A DNA stretch of 11,066 nucleotides from JBDKJS01 sp039806065 (lineage in GTDB: Bacteria > Bacteroidota > Bacteroidia > AKYH767-A > 2013-40CM-41-45), in the NCBI GenBank assembly GCA_039806065.1, contig JBDKJS010000079.1, positions 1 through 11,066 on the forward strand, in the 5' to 3' direction. The stretch's first letter is position 1; each line of letters begins with the position of its first letter. A model generated the notes under the pieces. It was not told the DNA's origin. It did no database searches and saw nothing but the letters and a program-made list of their open reading frames with translations. Shown here piece after piece: positions 7,781 through 11,066 of this stretch. Position numbers and translations under genes: made by a program.

Positions 7781-8935
7781 TTAAATTAATGCCGCTTCTT
7801 CCACCTTGGCATCATGGTGTTCCGTATCGTGATGGTGTTCCTCAACTGCTGCTCCAAAATAGATAGCTGATAATAGGGTGAATACATATGCTTGTAGAAA
7901 TGCAACCAATAGTTCTAAGGCTCCCATAAACACATACATCAACCCACTAAAGATAGAAATTCCAAATGCTCCACCGTTTCCAAATTGTTCAGCAAAAATG
8001 AAAATCATACTCACAAACGCTAACGACACGATGTGGCCAGCTGTAATGTTAGCAAACAAACGGACCATCAATACAAACGGACGAAGCACCACACCTAGCA
8101 ATTCTATGGGTGTTAGAATTAATAAAACCGCCTTAGGCACTCCTGGCATGGCCACCACATGGTGCCAAAAATTTTTATTACTATTCAACATTTGAATTAC
8201 AAATGTGATGAGTGCTAAGCTAAGTGTTACTGCTATGTTTCCAGTAAGATTGGCTCCACCTGGGAATATGGGTACCAGCCCTAATAAATTATTTATCAAA
8301 ATAAAAAAGAAAACTGTAAGCAAGTATGGCATAAATTTTTCATACTTATTACCTATACTTGGCCTTGCCACATCATCACGAATCATGATGATCAATGGCT
8401 CGAAAAAGGATTGAATCCCTTTAGGTGCCATGCCCTTTCTCTTCTTATATCCATTAGCCACATTGATAAAAATCCACAACAATAAAAACCCGCTGATAAA
8501 CATTGCTGCGACATTCTTGGTGAAACTTAAATCATAAAGTTCAGCGCTTATGCTTTCGTTGATGGTGGCAGAATGTGCTGGGATATTATCCATTTCATTT
8601 ATTGCCACTACTGTGTGCTTCTTTTCTCCTGACTTTCTTACCAAAGCATATCCCCTGTAAGTTTGATGCCCGTGATGAAAATTACTACTCATAAAAACAT
8701 CCAAACCACGAGCGCTGCTGTACACAATTACTGGCAACGGTATGCTCACCGCATGATCGCCTTCGCCCCATAAATGCCAATCGTGACCATCGAGAATGTG
8801 TTCAAAAATCATCTCACCTGCATTAAACTTGTGCACTTCAGCTGCAGTGTGCACCGAATCGGTGCCATCATTGGCTTTTGCTACACAACCCAACACTAAT
8901 AATAAGGCGCAAAGTAAAATGGACTTTAAATTCAT
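7781..8935 (-). CDS. atpB: ATP synthase F0 subunit a with exported N-terminal domain
   Basis: I start the gene at the ATG at 8935 (384 residues). An in-frame upstream extension to 8965 would begin with TTG and put ten residues ahead of a clear signal sequence. Residues 1-21 form a signal peptide (MNLKSILLCALLLVLGCVAKA). It has both an AKA signal-peptidase I site and a lipobox-like VLGC at Cys17. Residues 22-140 are a hydrophilic domain outside the membrane, absent from short a subunits such as that of E. coli. Membrane helices follow at about 141-160, 203-223, 233-250, 268-315 and 323-363. Arg292 in LMVRLFANITAGH is the essential stator arginine (Arg210 in E. coli). Gln348 matches E. coli Gln252. 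His301 and Glu341 occupy the positions of E. coli Glu219 and His245, a reciprocal exchange. The C-terminal tail is His/Glu-rich (EEHHHDTEHHD). It is the first gene of the operon. Confidence 0.96.
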   Translation of the reverse strand: MNLKSILLCALLLVLGCVAKANDGTDSVHTAAEVHKFNAGEMIFEHILDGHDWHLWGEGDHAVSIPLPVIVYSSARGLDVFMSSNFHHGHQTYRGYALVRKSGEKKHTVVAINEMDNIPAHSATINESISAELYDLSFTKNVAAMFISGFLLLWIFINVANGYKKRKGMAPKGIQSFFEPLIIMIRDDVARPSIGNKYEKFMPYLLTVFFFILINNLLGLVPIFPGGANLTGNIAVTLSLALITFVIQMLNSNKNFWHHVVAMPGVPKAVLLILTPIELLGVVLRPFVLMVRLFANITAGHIVSLAFVSMIFIFAEQFGNGGAFGISIFSGLMYVFMGALELLVAFLQAYVFTLLSAIYFGAAVEEHHHDTEHHDAKVEEAALI

Positions 8936-8996
8936 ATTAATCACAAAATGAAATAGTTGAATCAAATTTTGGGCTCTTCAGACCCTAATTTTTGCG

Positions 8997-9004
8997 CAAA
9001 GGTA
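8997..9004 (-). promoter_or_regulatory. Putative -7 promoter element of the atp operon
   Basis: The minus strand reads TACCTTTG, an exact match to the Bacteroidota -7 consensus TAnnTTTG, 61 bp upstream of the atpB ATG. A TTTG occurs 25 bp further upstream, longer than the usual spacing of about 17-23. Initiation a few bases downstream would give a leader of about 55 nt. That leader contains a small possible hairpin at 8971-8985 (GGGTC / GAGCCC with one bulge and a TGAA loop). Confidence 0.42.
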
Positions 9005-9115
9005 AGGTTTAAAGTCGAAAAGTAAAATTCAAAAATCAGAACTTTTTCTTCTTCACTTCGCCTTTTTATCACTAGCGTTTTTTTTACTATCATTACCCCA
9101 ATTTTACATTGTTTC

Positions 9116-9247
9116 ATGAATCTGAAAGAGCTCTTTTCATCAAAGCACACCAAAAGGTTGGGCTGGGTTGCATTCTTGTTTTTCTTGATCAAAGGCCTTC
9201 TATGGATTGCGGTAATCTATGGTGGATTTAAATGGATTTCTAAGTAA
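9116..9247 (+). CDS. Small basic single-span membrane protein, 43 aa, unknown function
   Basis: An ATG at 9116 opens a 43-codon frame ending in TAA at 9245-9247. The sequence begins MNLKELFSSKHTKRLGW, continues with a hydrophobic helix at about 18-37 (VAFLFFLIKGLLWIAVIYGG) interrupted by one Lys, and ends FKWISK. The N-terminal segment is basic, suggesting the N-terminus is inside. The composition (Leu/Phe/Trp-rich helix flanked by Lys/Arg) is that of a real inner-membrane miniprotein rather than a random frame. It resembles short membrane proteins I have seen in Bacteroidota, but I cannot name a family. It is divergent from atpB, with about 180 bp between the two start codons, and lies 33 bp upstream of the aldehyde dehydrogenase, so it may be co-transcribed with either that gene alone or nothing else. 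No promoter is convincing. It does not resemble AtpI or AtpZ. Confidence 0.68.
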   Translation: MNLKELFSSKHTKRLGWVAFLFFLIKGLLWIAVIYGGFKWISK

Positions 9248-9280
9248 TTTATATTGTCAATTATTTCCTTTTGATTGTTT

Positions 9281-10723
9281 ATGATTAAAATTGAGAACTT
9301 AATAAACGGCCAACTAATAGCACCCATCAATAATTTATATTTCGATAATATAAATCCAGCCACAGGCCAAATCTACGCTCAGATACCAGACAGCACCACG
9401 GACGATGTGGCCTTGGCCATAACAGCTGCTACCAATGCCTTTCCCCTTTGGAGCCAAACCCCTGCTGCAAAAAGATCTAAAGTGCTGTTGAAAATAGCAG
9501 AGTTGATAGAAAAAAATCTTCCTGAACTAGCCCGTGCTGAAAGCATAGATAATGGCAAACCACTTTCATTAGCCACTGCTGTTGACATTCCGCGCGCTGC
9601 TGCTAACTTTCATTTTTACGGCACAGGAATCTTACACCATGCCTCCAATACGCATAGCATGGAAGCTACTGCCCTCAATTACACATTGAAGCAGCCAATT
9701 GGAGTTGCTGGATGCATTTCACCCTGGAATTTACCTTTATACTTATTTAGTTGGAAGATTGCCCCAGCACTTGCAGCAGGATGTACAGTGGTGGCCAAGC
9801 CAAGCGAAGTAACCCCAATGACCGCTTATTTACTTTCTAAAATTTGTATCGAAGCTGGCTTGCCACCTGGGGTATTAAATATTGTGCACGGCACTGGCCC
9901 TAAAGTGGGGGCTGCCATTGTACAACACCCTCATGTTCCAGTAATAAGTTTCACTGGTGGCACACAAACGGGGGCTTGGATAGCCGCTGAAGCAGCACCC
10001 AAGTTTAAAAAACTCTCCTTAGAGCTTGGGGGTAAAAATCCTAATATCATTTTTGCCGATGCAGATTTTGATCATGCTGTGGCCACCTCCATAAAAGCCG
10101 CCTTTAGCAACCAGGGCGAAATATGTCTATGTGGATCCCGAATTTTTATTGAGAGAAGTATTTACGAAAAGTTTAAAATAGCTTTCGTTGCTAAGGCTAA
10201 GTCCATGCAACCGGGAAATCCACTTGATGCCAAAACTCAAATTGGCGCCATTGTATCAAAAAATCATTTTGAAAAAATTCTTTCCCACATTGCCATTGCT
10301 CATCAAGAAGGAGGAACTTTACTTTGTGGTGGAACCAGTGTTTGCCTTGAAGGGGAAAATAAAGATGGTTTTTTTATTGCCCCTACAGTATTTGAAAACC
10401 TTGATTACAATTGTCGAACCAATCAAGAGGAAATCTTTGGGCCGGTGGTTACCCTAATGCCTTTTGACCAAATAGACGAGGTTATTCGCTATGCAAACAG
10501 CGTTAAGTATGGCTTATCAGCTACCATTTTTACTACAAACCTTCAAAAAGCGCATAAATTAGCTGCTGATTTACATTGTGGTATTGTTTGGATAAATACT
10601 TGGCTCCTCCGAGATTTAAGAACTCCCTTCGGTGGCACCAAAGCCTCAGGATTAGGTCGTGAAGGTGGATTTGAAGCTATCAATTTTTTTATGGAAGAAA
10701 AAAATGTTTGTATCAAACTTTAA
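9281..10723 (+). CDS. NAD-dependent aldehyde dehydrogenase, resembles 2-aminomuconic semialdehyde dehydrogenase (ALDH8A1/AmnC group)
   Basis: I start the gene at the ATG at 9281 (480 residues). A TTG two codons earlier is in frame but adds nothing. The ALDH catalytic residues are present: Asn150 in SPWNLP, Lys173 in KPSE for cofactor binding, the FTGG loop at 224-227, Glu248 in LELGGKNP and nucleophile Cys282 in NQGEICLCGSR, with EEIFGPV at 383-389. GEICLC and the C-terminal block INTWLLRDLRTPFGG followed by GLGREGG and KNVCIKL resemble the 2-hydroxymuconic/2-aminomuconic semialdehyde dehydrogenases. Arg444 falls at the same distance from the nucleophile as the substrate-binding Arg464 of the Pseudomonas fluorescens enzyme, as I recall it. 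That suggests a role in tryptophan/kynurenine breakdown by NAD+-dependent oxidation of the semialdehyde. No other kynurenine-pathway gene is in the window, so ALDH membership is certain but the substrate is inferred. Confidence 0.93.
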   Translation: MIKIENLINGQLIAPINNLYFDNINPATGQIYAQIPDSTTDDVALAITAATNAFPLWSQTPAAKRSKVLLKIAELIEKNLPELARAESIDNGKPLSLATAVDIPRAAANFHFYGTGILHHASNTHSMEATALNYTLKQPIGVAGCISPWNLPLYLFSWKIAPALAAGCTVVAKPSEVTPMTAYLLSKICIEAGLPPGVLNIVHGTGPKVGAAIVQHPHVPVISFTGGTQTGAWIAAEAAPKFKKLSLELGGKNPNIIFADADFDHAVATSIKAAFSNQGEICLCGSRIFIERSIYEKFKIAFVAKAKSMQPGNPLDAKTQIGAIVSKNHFEKILSHIAIAHQEGGTLLCGGTSVCLEGENKDGFFIAPTVFENLDYNCRTNQEEIFGPVVTLMPFDQIDEVIRYANSVKYGLSATIFTTNLQKAHKLAADLHCGIVWINTWLLRDLRTPFGGTKASGLGREGGFEAINFFMEEKNVCIKL

Positions 10724-11066
10724 TTAAATGGTCATCTCACCTGCCAAATCCTTTTTCATAAAGGCTCTAAGGCTGGTCCCTGATTTACCTATCCCCAAGC
10801 CGTGCATTAATTTGGTTATTGCTGCTTCAGAATTTATATCATAACCACTGATGACTCCCAATTGTTTTAACTTCAAACTGGTTTCATATTTGCCTTGTGT
10901 AACTGAACCGCCACTACACTGCGACACATTTATGACCACCATTCCACTATCCAGTGCTGCCTTTATTGGTTTTAAAAATGCATCACTACTCGGGCTGTTG
11001 CCACTGCCATACGTTTCTAAGACAACTGCCTTTAACCCTTTTAGCTTCAACATATGGCCTAATTGA
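10724..11066 (-). CDS. Type I L-asparaginase, C-terminal part (N-terminus beyond right edge)
   Basis: The last 113 codons of the gene are visible. The frame is open through the right edge: the codons before the Met at 11053 read Q-L-G-H, so that Met is internal. The sequence matches the C-terminal domain of AnsA-type asparaginases: KGLKAVVLETYGSGNSP, then INVSQCSGGSVTQGKYETS, then LGVISGYDINSEAAITKLMHGLG. These enzymes hydrolyse asparagine to aspartate and ammonia. The catalytic Thr/Asp/Lys residues lie in the N-terminal domain outside the window, so activity cannot be judged. The stop codon at 10724-10726 directly abuts the ALDH stop on the other strand. The C-terminus (AFMKKDLAGEMTI) looks complete. 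Whether the enzyme is cytoplasmic or exported cannot be seen here. Confidence 0.92.
   Translation of the reverse strand, partial: QLGHMLKLKGLKAVVLETYGSGNSPSSDAFLKPIKAALDSGMVVINVSQCSGGSVTQGKYETSLKLKQLGVISGYDINSEAAITKLMHGLGIGKSGTSLRAFMKKDLAGEMTI

Noticed and set aside
4079..8414. Many plus-strand frames of 60-119 codons antisense to the atp genes
   Set aside because: They are shadows of strongly conserved atpG, atpA, atpH, atpF and atpB coding sequence and show no family resemblance.
8936..8965. TTG start for atpB at 8965
   Set aside because: The frame extends there, but the codon is TTG and the added ten residues precede a complete signal peptide that starts at the ATG at 8935.
8962..9192. 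Minus-strand 76-codon frame upstream of atpB
   Set aside because: It lies over the promoter region and the plus-strand miniprotein, has low-complexity Lys/Glu-rich sequence, and contains the TAnnTTTG box. It is better explained as chance open frame in AT-rich leader DNA.
9275..9280. TTG start for the aldehyde dehydrogenase at 9275
   Set aside because: An ATG two codons later gives a normal ALDH N-terminus; there is no reason to prefer TTG.
1..11066. CRISPR arrays, insertion sequences, tRNA/rRNA genes, phage or defence genes
   Set aside because: I looked for regular repeats, terminal inverted repeats with transposase frames, cloverleaf-like sequence and defence-type domains and saw none. The window is almost fully occupied by housekeeping and envelope genes.

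Overview
The window looks like chromosomal DNA of a member of the Bacteroidota. The DNA is AT-rich and Shine-Dalgarno sequences are mostly absent. A TonB-dependent receptor carries an N-terminal carboxypeptidase-regulatory-like domain. The ATP synthase a subunit has a long exported N-terminal domain, and the alpha subunit has a short insertion after its arginine-rich SRLLERAAK motif that I recognise from this phylum. Exact matches to the Bacteroidota -7 promoter element TAnnTTTG lie in front of three minus-strand transcription units. I cannot place it below phylum level.

Layout. Positions 1-1541 (minus) hold the N-terminal 513 codons of a TonB-dependent receptor that runs off the left edge. 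A 57-bp divergent gap separates it from a plus-strand beta-barrel porin of the BBP2/OmpL-like type (1599-2729). A strong hairpin at 2812-2841 separates the porin from a convergent omega-amidase-type nitrilase (2842-3627, minus). A rho-independent terminator at 3716-3745 closes the largest unit, a six-gene minus-strand operon atpB-atpE-atpF-atpH-atpA-atpG (8935 down to 3770). It encodes F0 subunits a, c and b and F1 subunits delta, alpha and gamma. The beta (atpD) and epsilon (atpC) genes are not in the window, and the terminator after atpG shows the operon ends there, so they must be encoded elsewhere. A perfect 12-bp hairpin lies between atpE and atpF and could support extra expression of the c-ring subunit.

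Divergent from atpB, on the plus strand, is a 43-codon gene for a basic single-span membrane protein (9116-9247). It is followed 33 bp later by an aldehyde dehydrogenase resembling 2-aminomuconic semialdehyde dehydrogenase (9281-10723). The ALDH stop codon abuts the stop codon of a convergent type I L-asparaginase gene (10724-11066, minus), which is cut by the right edge.

Most of this is ordinary core metabolism and envelope biology. I see no CRISPR array, transposase, phage gene, tRNA or rRNA, and no convincing sign of a new multi-gene system. The most interesting items are the intra-operon hairpin after atpE, the small membrane protein divergent from atpB, the exported domain and half-channel residue arrangement of the a subunit, and the unusual N-terminus of the porin.
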